12,147 nucleotides of DNA from Thermoplasmata archaeon (GTDB lineage Archaea; Thermoplasmatota; Thermoplasmata; Thermoplasmatales; Thermoplasmataceae). The notes below the pieces were generated by a model. It had not been told where the DNA came from. It saw nothing but the letters and a program-made list of their open reading frames with translations, and did not search any database. Each line of letters starts with the position of its first letter. The first letter of the stretch is position 1. Positions 1 through 6,340 of the stretch are shown here, in pieces. The position numbers and the translations under genes are program-made. Where the stretch lies: contig JAKAAK010000072.1 in assembly GCA_021797025.1 (NCBI GenBank), positions 1 through 12,147 on the forward strand, written 5' to 3'.

Positions 1-1
1 C

Positions 2-454
2 AATTTCATAGCATATGAAGACCTGAATATAGAAAATATGATGAAGAACCATAAGCTTGCTAAAAGCATAGCAGATGCTTCATGGGGTGAACTTATAAAT
101 AATACTATTTACAAGGCTGAGAGAGCCGGTAAATACTGTATTAAGGTAAACCCCAGGAATACATCCAAAGCATGCTCCTATTGTGGGAATATAATAGAGG
201 AGCAATCTCTTGATATAAGGGAATACCATTGCAGCAAGTGCGGTCTCATAATGGACAGGGATGACAATGCTGCAGTGAATGTATTGAATGCTGGATTAAA
301 GAAGCTCTTCAATACCCTTATTATAATAAAGCAGAAAAAGAGCAAACATAAGAGAAGAGTACCCACGGACTGTGGGGAATTCATGCCCGTGGAGGAACTG
401 GCCAATACCTTAAGGCAAGCCAGTCCCGTAGAAGCGGGAAGTCCCGAACTTTAG
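2..454 (+). CDS. tnpB: TnpB RNA-guided nuclease of IS200/IS605 type, C-terminal part (5' end cut by window)
   Basis: The reading frame is open from base 2, so the ATG codons inside are not the true start; 150 residues are visible of a family that is usually about 370-430 long. The order of motifs is that of TnpB. A RuvC-II segment reads YEDLNIENM, with the catalytic Glu. It is followed by the conserved ASWGEL helix and a four-cysteine zinc ribbon (CSYCG, then CSKCG). The RuvC-III motif DRDDNAAVNVL carries the catalytic Asp. TnpB is an RNA-guided DNA endonuclease that works with an omega RNA made from the element's right end. The visible part has no frameshift or stop, and the catalytic residues in it are intact, so the protein may be functional. 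The tail after residue ~115 overlaps the RNA-like hairpins and is probably constrained by them. Confidence 0.9.
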   Translation, partial: NFIAYEDLNIENMMKNHKLAKSIADASWGELINNTIYKAERAGKYCIKVNPRNTSKACSYCGNIIEEQSLDIREYHCSKCGLIMDRDDNAAVNVLNAGLKKLFNTLIIIKQKKSKHKRRVPTDCGEFMPVEELANTLRQASPVEAGSPEL

Positions 455-471
455 ATAGGAGAGGATGTCAC
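358..471 (+). ncRNA. Candidate omega (guide) RNA scaffold overlapping the tnpB 3' end
   Basis: Successive perfect inverted repeats fill the last 90 bases of the element. CCACGG (363-368) pairs with CCGTGG (387-392). ACTGGC (397-402) pairs with GCCAGT (419-424), with a self-complementary CCTTAAGG in its loop. CGGGA (435-439) can pair either with TCCCG at 424-428 or with TCCCG at 442-446. Such overlapping, partly competing stems at the tnpB 3' end are typical of omega RNAs, in which the bases just beyond the right end act as guide; here these would start near 471-472. The 5' limit and the exact right end are guesses. An alternative is that the stems are only the transposon-end hairpins recognised by TnpA as single-stranded DNA; the two roles often coincide. 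Confidence 0.5.
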
Positions 472-531
472 AAAAGAGTTATAATGATATTATGCATAAT
501 TAAATTGCCAATTCTGAAATCTATTGGTATG

Positions 532-550
532 ATGCAGGTTAAACTTGCAT
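532..550. repeat. Short hairpin between the element and the SnoaL-like gene
   Basis: The sequence ATGCAGGTTAAACTTGCAT folds into an 8-pair stem (one G-T pair) with a three-base loop. It lies 44 bases before the next gene's ATG and 60 bases after the presumed end of the transposon. It could be a minor regulatory or flanking structure; nothing else supports a role. The rest of 472-580 is AT-rich and I see no other gene in it. Confidence 0.3.
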
Positions 551-583
551 TAACTGGAGGAATTTCAAAATAATAAAAAATTT

Positions 584-589
584 GGTGAT
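584..589 (+). promoter_or_regulatory. Ribosome-binding site deciding the start of the SnoaL-like gene
   Basis: GGTGAT is complementary to the ATCACC near the 3' end of archaeal 16S rRNA and lies four bases before ATG 594. It overlaps the two upstream candidate starts, TTG 582 and GTG 585, and so argues against them. Confidence 0.6.
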
Positions 590-593
590 AATT

Positions 594-947
594 ATGGAAG
601 AACTTGAAAAGATTGTCAGAAAATATTATAATGCTGTTGACAACAATGATCTGGAAACACTGTTCTCTGTATTTTCAGATAATATAGTATACGAGAGGCC
701 GGGATATGACCCAATAATAGGTATGAAAGATTTCATGGATTTCTACAGGTCAAACCGGATCATCAGGGAAGGACATCATACTCTGTCCAATATAATAGTA
801 CATGAGCCGTATGTAATTGTAGAGGGAGAATTCAAAGGAATTCTTAAGGATGGAACTAGATCTTACACAAAATTTGTTGATGTATACACATTTTCTGGAA
901 ATAAAGCTGTCAAAAGGCACACATACTTTGACGGCCAGAACGTCTAA
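594..947 (+). CDS. Small SnoaL/NTF2-like fold protein
   Basis: A protein of 117 residues. The pattern fits the NTF2-like/SnoaL superfamily. It opens with the helix EELEKIVRKYYNAVDNNDLE, continues with LFSVFSDNIVYERPG and GMKDFMDFYRS, and ends in beta strands (IIVHEPYVIVEGEF, YTKFVDVYTFSGNKAVKRHTYF). These small cone-shaped proteins serve as isomerases, cyclases, hydrolases or ligand-binding subunits, so the fold alone gives no reaction. The ATG at 594 is chosen because GGTGAT (584-589), a strong match to the archaeal ribosome-binding site, sits four bases before it. TTG (582) and GTG (585) in the same frame overlap that site and are unlikely starts. The stop overlaps the stop of the convergent gene at 944-1750. 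Confidence 0.7.
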   Translation: MEELEKIVRKYYNAVDNNDLETLFSVFSDNIVYERPGYDPIIGMKDFMDFYRSNRIIREGHHTLSNIIVHEPYVIVEGEFKGILKDGTRSYTKFVDVYTFSGNKAVKRHTYFDGQNV

Positions 948-1750
948 AATATGATTTTATGCAGTGCAAGTACAAGCCTTATGAAGTCAAGGCTCCATAG
1001 ATTAATTAGATATTTTTCCGGATAACTATAAAAACCATATGGATGTAATACACGGGAATAATCGGCATAGAATTTTCCTAAATCGGTGGTTTCATGCCCT
1101 GTATAAAATCCAAGCATGGCCAGGATAGCACCTGCCTTTGGCAATGCGATTGTAAATCTTGTTGCGTCTTTTCCGCATCTGCTACAGCTTTCGTTTATAA
1201 CAATACCTGTTGCATTTTCAATTTCATCCACTGTTCGCGAATATTTAGTATATGCCTTAGAATGATTGCCACAGAGCGGAACTCCGCTTAGAAATATTGA
1301 TATTCCTCTGGGAACATAGTCTTTACCGGTGTAATGCCATATCCTGCCGGTGAACTGCTGGATTCCATATATTATAAATTTTTTATCCACAAGCCTGTGC
1401 CATTCCATATACTCCAGGGCCATTTCATATGGATTGTTCTCGGTCTGCATTTCATATATTACTTTAAGAAGAGCAGTTCTTTCCAGAAAAAATCTATTAT
1501 TTTCAAAGGCGGCACTTACCAATCCATTGATTACAGAGACATATGCATTTTTCATGGCCGATACCGCGCTCTGTGCTATTCTTGAGCCGAAATTTTTTTC
1601 TATGTCATTTTCTATTAAATCCATCAAAGTGGTAGCTTGCCTTTCATAATTATTCTTTATAATTGTATTGCTCCCCAGATAGTCCAGAATTGAATTATTA
1701 TCGAAATTGTGTATATATCTCCTGTAATTTGCATAGGAATTTCTGGACAT
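944..1750 (-). CDS. Unrecognised 268-residue protein with a CxxH/CxxC metal-site-like pattern
   Basis: I do not recognise this family. The first 140 residues look helical, with a segment FLERTALLKVIYEMQ (88-102). The middle holds PLCGNH (C160, H163) and later CSRCGKD (C189, C192), a spacing that could form one zinc site. Near the C-terminus is YSRVLHPYGFYSY (231-243), followed by a hydrophobic amphipathic stretch. The combination of an Arg-rich helical front and a Y-x-x-x-x-H-P motif near the end loosely recalls the helical DUF5677-type proteins, but this is a weak impression. There is no signal peptide and no clear membrane helix. The start at 1750 is the first ATG in the frame. A TATA-like CATTTAAGA lies about 28 bases before it on this strand. 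The stop TAG overlaps the TAA of the convergent gene. Confidence 0.75.
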   Translation of the reverse strand: MSRNSYANYRRYIHNFDNNSILDYLGSNTIIKNNYERQATTLMDLIENDIEKNFGSRIAQSAVSAMKNAYVSVINGLVSAAFENNRFFLERTALLKVIYEMQTENNPYEMALEYMEWHRLVDKKFIIYGIQQFTGRIWHYTGKDYVPRGISIFLSGVPLCGNHSKAYTKYSRTVDEIENATGIVINESCSRCGKDATRFTIALPKAGAILAMLGFYTGHETTDLGKFYADYSRVLHPYGFYSYPEKYLINLWSLDFIRLVLALHKIIF

Positions 1751-2041
1751 AGATACAGTTATGCCTTAATCTCTTAAATGCTTTTCATGTACTGGGGGTG
1801 GGTTCTATTTGAATTACCATATGGTAGATTCAGGGAATCATTGTTGCTGACCGGTCTTTTTTATTTCCCTTAAATATTTATTGTGTTCATGTTATTCTTT
1901 AATACCATCACGCCAACTTTCCATGCATGATAATGGATTCAGGTACTGGCCTTCTATAATGAGTATAGTTCAGTAAGCGAATTTATCCTTTACAGCACAA
2001 AATTCTGATAAAACTTAATAATACATAAATGATTACTCGGT
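1751..2041. other. Divergent intergenic region between the unknown gene and the HMG-CoA reductase operon
   Basis: This 291-base gap separates two genes that point away from each other, so both promoters should lie here. A perfect 12-base palindrome, TACCATATGGTA, is at 1815-1826. The string GATTCAGG occurs twice (about 1827 and 1936). No open frame of convincing length, tRNA or other RNA structure was seen. Confidence 0.5.
2011..2021 (+). promoter_or_regulatory. Probable TATA box of the HMG-CoA reductase operon
   Basis: The AT-rich run AAACTTAATA is centred about 26 bases before ATG 2042, the spacing expected between an archaeal TATA box and its transcription start. No ribosome-binding site precedes the ATG, which fits a leaderless mRNA. 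The match is by position and composition only. Confidence 0.4.
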
Positions 2042-3274
2042 ATGGATTCGGTTATACACGGCTTTCATAACATGAATATTCAGGATCGCAGAAAGCTTAT
2101 CAAGGAATTCTCGGGATTAACTGAAGATGATATGAAAACTATGGATTATAGAATGCCCCTGGAAGATGCCGCAAACATGATTGAGAATGTGTACACAGTT
2201 ATGGATTATCCTGTGGGCATTGCCACCAACTTTAAAATCAATGGTAAGGATTATTTAATTCCAATGAGCCTAGAGGAACCTTCGGTTGTGGCTGCCTGCT
2301 CAAATGGAGCCAGATATGCTCTACCTGATGGATTCACTGCCTATTCAACAGAATCTTTCATGAGGGGCGAGATTGAATTATACAATGTTCCTGACCCTGA
2401 TTATGCCATTATTCAAATATTACAGAACAAGGAAAAAATACTGGAAATGGCCAACACAAGATCAAGGACCCTGTCAGGTATGAATGCAGGCGCAAAATCT
2501 ATTGAATTACACTATATTAATAATGAGCTAATTGTTAATCTCATTATAGATGTTGCAGATGCAATGGGAGCAAATATAATAAATACAATGCTGGAGTATG
2601 TTTCCGGTTATATTGAGGAGATTACAGGTGCAAAATCCAATTTAAGGATTATGAGCAACCTTACCACAGAAAGAATTACCTATGCTTATGCCAAATTTGA
2701 TGGCAAAAAACTCGGCGCTGATACAGTGGATAGGATTATAATGGCAAATGAATTTGCAAAAAATGATATTTACAGGGCGACAACACATAATAAGGGGATA
2801 ATGAACGGAATTGATGCTGTATTAATTGCCACAATGAATGATTTCAGAGCACAGGAAGCTAATGCACATGCCTATGCGTCTCTGAACGGTTATGGGCCCC
2901 TGACAGATTACAGAAAGGATTCTAATGGGAATTTAATTGGTTCAATCAAAATTCCAGTTGCCGTGGGTACTGTTGGAGGTGCAACCAGAACATCAAGAAA
3001 AGCTATGCTGGCAATGAAAATAATGGGAATTTCTGGTTCCAGAGAATTTTCAACCTTACTGGCCTCAGTGGGGTTAGCCCAGAATTTTGCTGCTCTCAGG
3101 GCATTAGCGGATGAGGGAATACAGAAAGGGCACATGAAACTCCATGCACGGAATATAGCAATTGCTGCCGGTGCATCCGGGAAAATGGTTGACGTAGTCG
3201 CAAATGAGATGATAATGAAAAAAACTATAAGCTATACAGCTGCCAGGGAAATTATTGAAAATGAGAAGAAGTGA
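2042..3274 (+). CDS. hmgA: Hydroxymethylglutaryl-CoA reductase, class II
   Basis: Reduces HMG-CoA to mevalonate with NAD(P)H, the committed step of the mevalonate route to archaeal isoprenoid membrane lipids; soluble cytoplasmic enzyme. The 410 residues are full length for class II (about 425). Visible motifs, in order: MSLEEPSVVAAC with the catalytic Glu (78/79), DAMGANIINTM (173-183) for dinucleotide binding, NKGIMNGIDAV with Lys251, ATMNDFRA with Asp267, and QKGHMKLHARN with His364. These correspond to the Glu, Lys, Asp and His of the Pseudomonas mevalonii enzyme. There is no membrane domain, and the sequence is of the bacterial type; that type is known in Thermoplasmatales and Archaeoglobales and is attributed to ancient transfer from bacteria. 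First gene of an operon: the next gene starts six bases after the stop. Cofactor preference cannot be read here. Confidence 0.97.
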   Translation: MDSVIHGFHNMNIQDRRKLIKEFSGLTEDDMKTMDYRMPLEDAANMIENVYTVMDYPVGIATNFKINGKDYLIPMSLEEPSVVAACSNGARYALPDGFTAYSTESFMRGEIELYNVPDPDYAIIQILQNKEKILEMANTRSRTLSGMNAGAKSIELHYINNELIVNLIIDVADAMGANIINTMLEYVSGYIEEITGAKSNLRIMSNLTTERITYAYAKFDGKKLGADTVDRIIMANEFAKNDIYRATTHNKGIMNGIDAVLIATMNDFRAQEANAHAYASLNGYGPLTDYRKDSNGNLIGSIKIPVAVGTVGGATRTSRKAMLAMKIMGISGSREFSTLLASVGLAQNFAALRALADEGIQKGHMKLHARNIAIAAGASGKMVDVVANEMIMKKTISYTAAREIIENEKK

Positions 3275-3280
3275 ATTTAT

Positions 3281-4009
3281 ATGGAAGAATATGAAGAAAA
3301 CATAAAAAATGGGGACAATTTCGTGAAGAAAGAAAAGTATATGGATGCAATTCGGGAATATACCAAGGCATATGATGTTATAAAAGAGGATGATGCAAAG
3401 GCTGAAATATGCTATAAGCTTTCCCAGTGTTATTTCTCGCTGGATCATAAAAGTACGGAAAACCCGCTTAAATATGCAAATGAATCACTGGAACTCCATA
3501 AAAAACTGGATGATAGGGAATTGCAGGTCATGGATTTGCTAAACATTGGCTATATATATCTTGACAGCGGGAAAAAGGATGATGCTATAACTTACTTCGA
3601 TCAGGCAATAACTGTTGCAGATGCCATGGAAGACCCGCAACTTTTTGCACTTGCCAATAATTCAAAGGCAGAAGCACTGTCCACTATAAAGTCTAAACAG
3701 AAAATCGCACTGGAAATCTACGATAAAGTAATGGAATTATCAGAAAAATCCGAGGACTGGGATAACTATTTCGAAGCCCTGTACGGTAAGATCAATATAA
3801 TGAGGGATACTGATATTAACCAGGCCTTCGATCTAGGGAAAAATGCTTTGGATAGGATAGATGCCATAATGGATACAATTAAAACCAAAAAGGATAAAAA
3901 AGAATTTAAAACAAGCATGGGTTATCTGTATGATTCTGTTTCTGATATAGCCATGGAACTGGAAAATATAGATGAAGCCATGAAAATTGCCTCAAGATCA
4001 CGTGAGTAA
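3281..4009 (+). CDS. Tetratricopeptide-repeat (TPR) protein
   Basis: The 242 residues are almost entirely helical, in about six TPR-like helix pairs. The clearest are residues 4-36 (NGDNFVKKEKYMDAIREYTK) and 84-117 (LLNIGYIYLDSGKKDDAITY), both with the Gly/Ala/Tyr spacing of the TPR consensus. Weaker ones lie near 44-77, 124-156, 161-193 and 212-240. There is no enzymatic domain, signal peptide or membrane helix, so the likely role is as a soluble scaffold or adaptor. ATG 3281 follows the HMG-CoA reductase stop by six bases. GTGA at 3271-3274, part of that stop, can serve as ribosome-binding site, suggesting translational coupling. The next gene follows after one base. Its partner and function are unknown; an operon with HMG-CoA reductase does not by itself prove a role in lipid synthesis. 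Confidence 0.85.
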   Translation: MEEYEENIKNGDNFVKKEKYMDAIREYTKAYDVIKEDDAKAEICYKLSQCYFSLDHKSTENPLKYANESLELHKKLDDRELQVMDLLNIGYIYLDSGKKDDAITYFDQAITVADAMEDPQLFALANNSKAEALSTIKSKQKIALEIYDKVMELSEKSEDWDNYFEALYGKINIMRDTDINQAFDLGKNALDRIDAIMDTIKTKKDKKEFKTSMGYLYDSVSDIAMELENIDEAMKIASRSRE

Positions 4010-4010
4010 A

Positions 4011-4724
4011 ATGGAACGAAAGTACTACCAGACTCAATATGGAAGAATATCTCTTCTTGACAGGGGTACGGGATACCCAGTGATTTTTCTACATGGATTG
4101 GGCGGAACAGGTAATACCTGGCTGAAAAGTGAGCCTTTTCTTGATTCCAGACTCAGACCCATTTTTGTGGATCTTCTTGGTCACGGTCATTCCGATAAGC
4201 CGGAGATAGATTATACCATAATACAGCAGGCAGAGGCAATAAAATCTATTATAGACGCCATGGGACTGAAAAATTTCTCTATTGTCGGAAACTCATATGG
4301 AGGTTGGATAGGATTGAAATTTGCATCGTCAATAGCACAGCCGGATATGCTTTTCCCGGTGGACAGTGCAGGTATATCTCCTACGCCGGCAGAGCAGGGA
4401 CCGCAGGCTGTGGAAAGTCTTATTGATTCCATCCTCAAAGCAAGGAATTATAAAAACAGGGATGCGCTGAGGCGCATTATGAATAATAATGGAAAAAGGG
4501 AGGAAAAAATTACACAGGAAGATCTTGCAGCAATAAGCTGTCCTACGACTATTATATGGGGAACGGAGGATCATGTAATACCACTTAGTTACGGCGAGGC
4601 TTTAAAGGCCGGGATAAAAGGCAGCGAACTTATTATAATAGATGGTTCCGGGCATACCCCGCATATAGATAAACCAGAGGAATTTTCAGAGATTATCAAC
4701 AAAAAATTACAGAATAAAGATTGA
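4011..4724 (+). CDS. Alpha/beta-fold hydrolase
   Basis: A serine hydrolase of 237 residues with a complete catalytic triad. The oxyanion-hole motif is FLHGLGG (27-32). The nucleophile elbow is GNSYGG (Ser95). The acid is Asp187 in WGTEDHVIP and the base is His215 in GSGHTPHIDKPEEF. The cap region between strand 6 and the acid is short, which suits small ester, lactone or C-C bond substrates, but the substrate cannot be inferred. No signal peptide, so cytoplasmic. ATG 4011 is chosen because it lies one base after the TPR stop, with GTGA (4002-4005) five bases before it. A TTG at 3987 in the same frame would add eight residues inside the TPR gene and has no ribosome-binding site. Third and last gene of the operon; it ends two bases from a convergent gene. 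Confidence 0.92.
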   Translation: MERKYYQTQYGRISLLDRGTGYPVIFLHGLGGTGNTWLKSEPFLDSRLRPIFVDLLGHGHSDKPEIDYTIIQQAEAIKSIIDAMGLKNFSIVGNSYGGWIGLKFASSIAQPDMLFPVDSAGISPTPAEQGPQAVESLIDSILKARNYKNRDALRRIMNNNGKREEKITQEDLAAISCPTTIIWGTEDHVIPLSYGEALKAGIKGSELIIIDGSGHTPHIDKPEEFSEIINKKLQNKD

Positions 4725-4726
4725 AA

Positions 4727-5236
4727 TTATTCCAGATGAAGCTTATCTTTTAGACCTGATATAATTTCCTTATATTCATTATATCTCCCTATATCATCTT
4801 TTGATGGATCGGTAAAATTTCCAAATGGCAGCAGGAATTTTTCATTGTTGATTGTAAGCTCCGGGAATTTCTCATCATTAAAATTTGATATTTCTATATT
4901 TTTGATGTCCCCCAGACCTATCATTTCGTAATTCTGTACCGTCTTATTTTTTGATATCTCTTCAATTTTGCTCGATTCACTCTTATAATATTCTGCAGTT
5001 ATTTTTTTTACCATATTTTTTATTCTGTTAAATAGATCTGCGGGCTCAACAGGATCAGTGGCACCTGGAACTATCAAGGAATCAGTATATTCCATATCCT
5101 TCTTCAACCTTAGTTCCTCTGCTATATATTTCCCTGAAAAAATCCTGTAAAGTTCAATATTATCCTCATTGATAACTATTCTGAATATGCCACCGGTTGA
5201 TAGCGGAACCTTCCATGCATTTTCTATGCTTTTCAT
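4727..5236 (-). CDS. Unrecognised 169-residue soluble protein
   Basis: Not recognised. The N-terminal third is beta-like (WKVPLSTGGIFRIVINEDNI, ELYRIFSGKYIAEEL). The middle (66-98) is a charged helix. The C-terminal part returns to strands, with LGDIKNIEISNF, LTINNEKFLLPFG and a final helix YKEIISGLKDKL. The alternation with a GDIKNIEI element recalls pleckstrin-homology-like domains of prokaryotes, but this is only a shape resemblance. No cysteines, membrane helix or signal peptide. The start is ATG 5236; AATATTTTAATAAT on this strand lies about 20-30 bases before it, so a leaderless mRNA is plausible. The stop lies two bases from the stop of the alpha/beta hydrolase. The upstream neighbour on the same strand ends 48 bases away. 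Confidence 0.75.
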   Translation of the reverse strand: MKSIENAWKVPLSTGGIFRIVINEDNIELYRIFSGKYIAEELRLKKDMEYTDSLIVPGATDPVEPADLFNRIKNMVKKITAEYYKSESSKIEEISKNKTVQNYEMIGLGDIKNIEISNFNDEKFPELTINNEKFLLPFGNFTDPSKDDIGRYNEYKEIISGLKDKLHLE

Positions 5237-5284
5237 ATAAGCATATGCATTAGTTATTATTAAAATATTTCCGGAATGATTATA

Positions 5285-5518
5285 TCACTCTATTTTTGTC
5301 TTGGCTATCTGGCTGAATTTGGTAATTTTTCCCTCTGTATCTATGCTGAGGTAAACGGTATAATGAAATCCCGCAAAATCAAACTCAGTGGATACATCGT
5401 ATCTATCGCTATTGTTTACTATGCTATTTACTGTAAAATTTTCAACTGCATCAGAATACATATCCTTAATATTTTTCTCTGTTATGGTTTTGACATCTTT
5501 CATACTTTCGATATCCAT
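5285..5518 (-). CDS. Unrecognised 77-residue small protein
   Basis: A small acidic protein with an N-terminal helix (MKDVKTITEKNIKDMYSDAV). It is followed by strands YDVSTEFDF, HYTVYLSIDTEGKITKFSQI. The last segment, a strand ending in hydrophobic-Asp-x-x-Gly-x-hydrophobic, is like the C-terminal hairpin of GvpO- or PepSY-type small domains; the similarity is too short to name the family. The start could be ATG 5518 or the in-frame ATG at 5503 (MKDVK). No ribosome-binding site is seen before either. It shares strand with the 169-residue gene 48 bases downstream, and the two may be cotranscribed. An overlapping + strand frame at 5276-5545 is hydrophobic, lacks any motif and is rejected. Confidence 0.6.
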   Translation of the reverse strand: MDIESMKDVKTITEKNIKDMYSDAVENFTVNSIVNNSDRYDVSTEFDFAGFHYTVYLSIDTEGKITKFSQIAKTKIE

Positions 5519-5626
5519 AAAAGGTTATTATCATTCTATTATTAATTATTTCTTAATGATTCTTTCCAGCTGTTATTTGACTACATACATATGAAAGCTT
5601 CTAAAATCTCTAGTACAAACAAATAG

Positions 5627-5635
5627 TTATATATA
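5627..5635 (+). promoter_or_regulatory. TATA box of the transaldolase-family gene
   Basis: TTATATATA is a near-ideal archaeal TATA box, centred about 32 bases before ATG 5663. A start of transcription about 26 bases downstream would leave a leader of roughly five bases. No ribosome-binding site is present, consistent with leaderless or nearly leaderless initiation. Confidence 0.6.
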
Positions 5636-5662
5636 GAAAAAAATAATTATAACCGGATTAAA

Positions 5663-6340
5663 ATGAAATTCTTTCTTGATAGCTGCAATGTTGATGAAAT
5701 AAAGGAAATTTCAGATTATGGATTTATAGACGGCGTCACAACCGATCCAACCTCAATTGCTCATGAAGTAGCCAAGGGCAACACGACAGAACAGGTAATA
5801 ACCAGTATTATTAAACTTGTTAATGGAGAAGTACACATTCAGGTAGTTACACAGGATTTTGATACTATAATGTCGCAGGCTCTGAAAATCCATTCTCTTG
5901 GAATGAATGTAATAGTAAAAATACCGGCAACCCTTGTGGGATTAAAAGCCATATTAAAATTGAACGATAAGAAAATAAAATGCTCAGCCTCTTCGGTTTA
6001 TAATTCTGTTCAAGCTATTATGGCAGCACAGAACTATGCTGAATACGTTTCCATAAGGACAGGGATCATAGACGAAAATGGTAAGGATGGCATGGAGTTA
6101 GCATACAGCGTAAATGAAACTTTGAAAAATAATAAATTTGATTCAAAGGTTCTCATTACAAATATTTCCAATCCGGAACACATAGTAAGGGCAGGTATAA
6201 TGGGCGTTGGAGCTATTTCTGTACCCTATAATTTAATAAAAACACTGGGAAGCCATATTAATACAGTAGATGATATAACAAGGTATATGGAAGACTGGAA
6301 TAAAATCCCTGAAAGCAGCAGAACATTTTTTAATAAATAA
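5663..6340 (+). CDS. Divergent transaldolase / fructose-6-phosphate aldolase family protein
   Basis: The 225 residues match small transaldolases over their full length: start FFLDSCNVDEI, then GVTTDPTSIA, VIVKIPAT with the Schiff-base Lys86, YAEYVSIRTGIID, and an end with RYMEDW. This fold is a (beta/alpha)8 barrel that exchanges dihydroxyacetone units between sugar phosphates or splits fructose 6-phosphate. Canonical enzymes (Escherichia coli TalB, the Thermoplasma acidophilum transaldolase) have Asp6, Asn28, Glu60, Lys86, Asn108, Thr110, Ser130, Arg135, Ser167 and Arg169 (Thermoplasma numbering, recalled from memory). Here Asp6, Lys86 and Ser130 remain. The others are Asp28, Gln60, Ser108, Ser110, Ile135, Asn167 and Ser169. 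Gln60 is as in fructose-6-phosphate aldolase, but the phosphate-binding Arg/Ser set is gone. It is therefore a paralogue probably acting on another, perhaps non-phosphorylated, substrate. A standard transaldolase call is not safe. Monocistronic by context. Confidence 0.85.
   Translation: MKFFLDSCNVDEIKEISDYGFIDGVTTDPTSIAHEVAKGNTTEQVITSIIKLVNGEVHIQVVTQDFDTIMSQALKIHSLGMNVIVKIPATLVGLKAILKLNDKKIKCSASSVYNSVQAIMAAQNYAEYVSIRTGIIDENGKDGMELAYSVNETLKNNKFDSKVLITNISNPEHIVRAGIMGVGAISVPYNLIKTLGSHINTVDDITRYMEDWNKIPESSRTFFNK

Larger units (their letters stand above)
1..471 (+). mobile_element. Right part of an IS200/IS605-family element (TnpB-encoding), left end outside window
   Basis: This stretch holds the C-terminal part of a TnpB gene followed by a compact hairpin-rich 3' end, as in IS200/IS605 and IS607 elements. 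The TnpB stop is at 452-454. The sequence after it, AGATAGGAGAGGATGTCAC, resembles the short tail ending in a GTTCAC-like motif seen at right ends of archaeal elements of this group. The right boundary near 471 is inferred from that resemblance, not from a visible duplication: these elements make none. The left end, any tnpA and the target-side motif lie before base 1, so it cannot be said whether the copy is complete or mobile. Confidence 0.6.

Noticed and set aside
38..40. ATG 38 as start of a 138-residue protein
   Set aside because: The frame is open to the window edge and carries the RuvC-II motif of TnpB before this ATG, so it is an internal methionine.
1094..1291. Cys-rich frame on + inside the unknown 268-residue gene
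   Set aside because: It is antisense to a longer frame with coherent protein features, and has no start signals of its own.
594..1750. SnoaL-like gene and unknown gene as a toxin-antitoxin pair
   Set aside because: They are convergent, not in one operon, and neither resembles a known toxin or antitoxin family.
3987..4010. TTG start for the alpha/beta hydrolase
   Set aside because: It would overlap the TPR gene. ATG 4011 has a GTGA site at proper spacing and fits the family's length.
5276..5594. Two hydrophobic + strand frames between the small orphan gene and the transaldolase-like gene
   Set aside because: They look like membrane segments only because the AT-rich opposite strand reads as Ile/Phe/Tyr codons. 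The minus-strand 77-residue protein has better composition, and these lack ribosome-binding sites and motifs.
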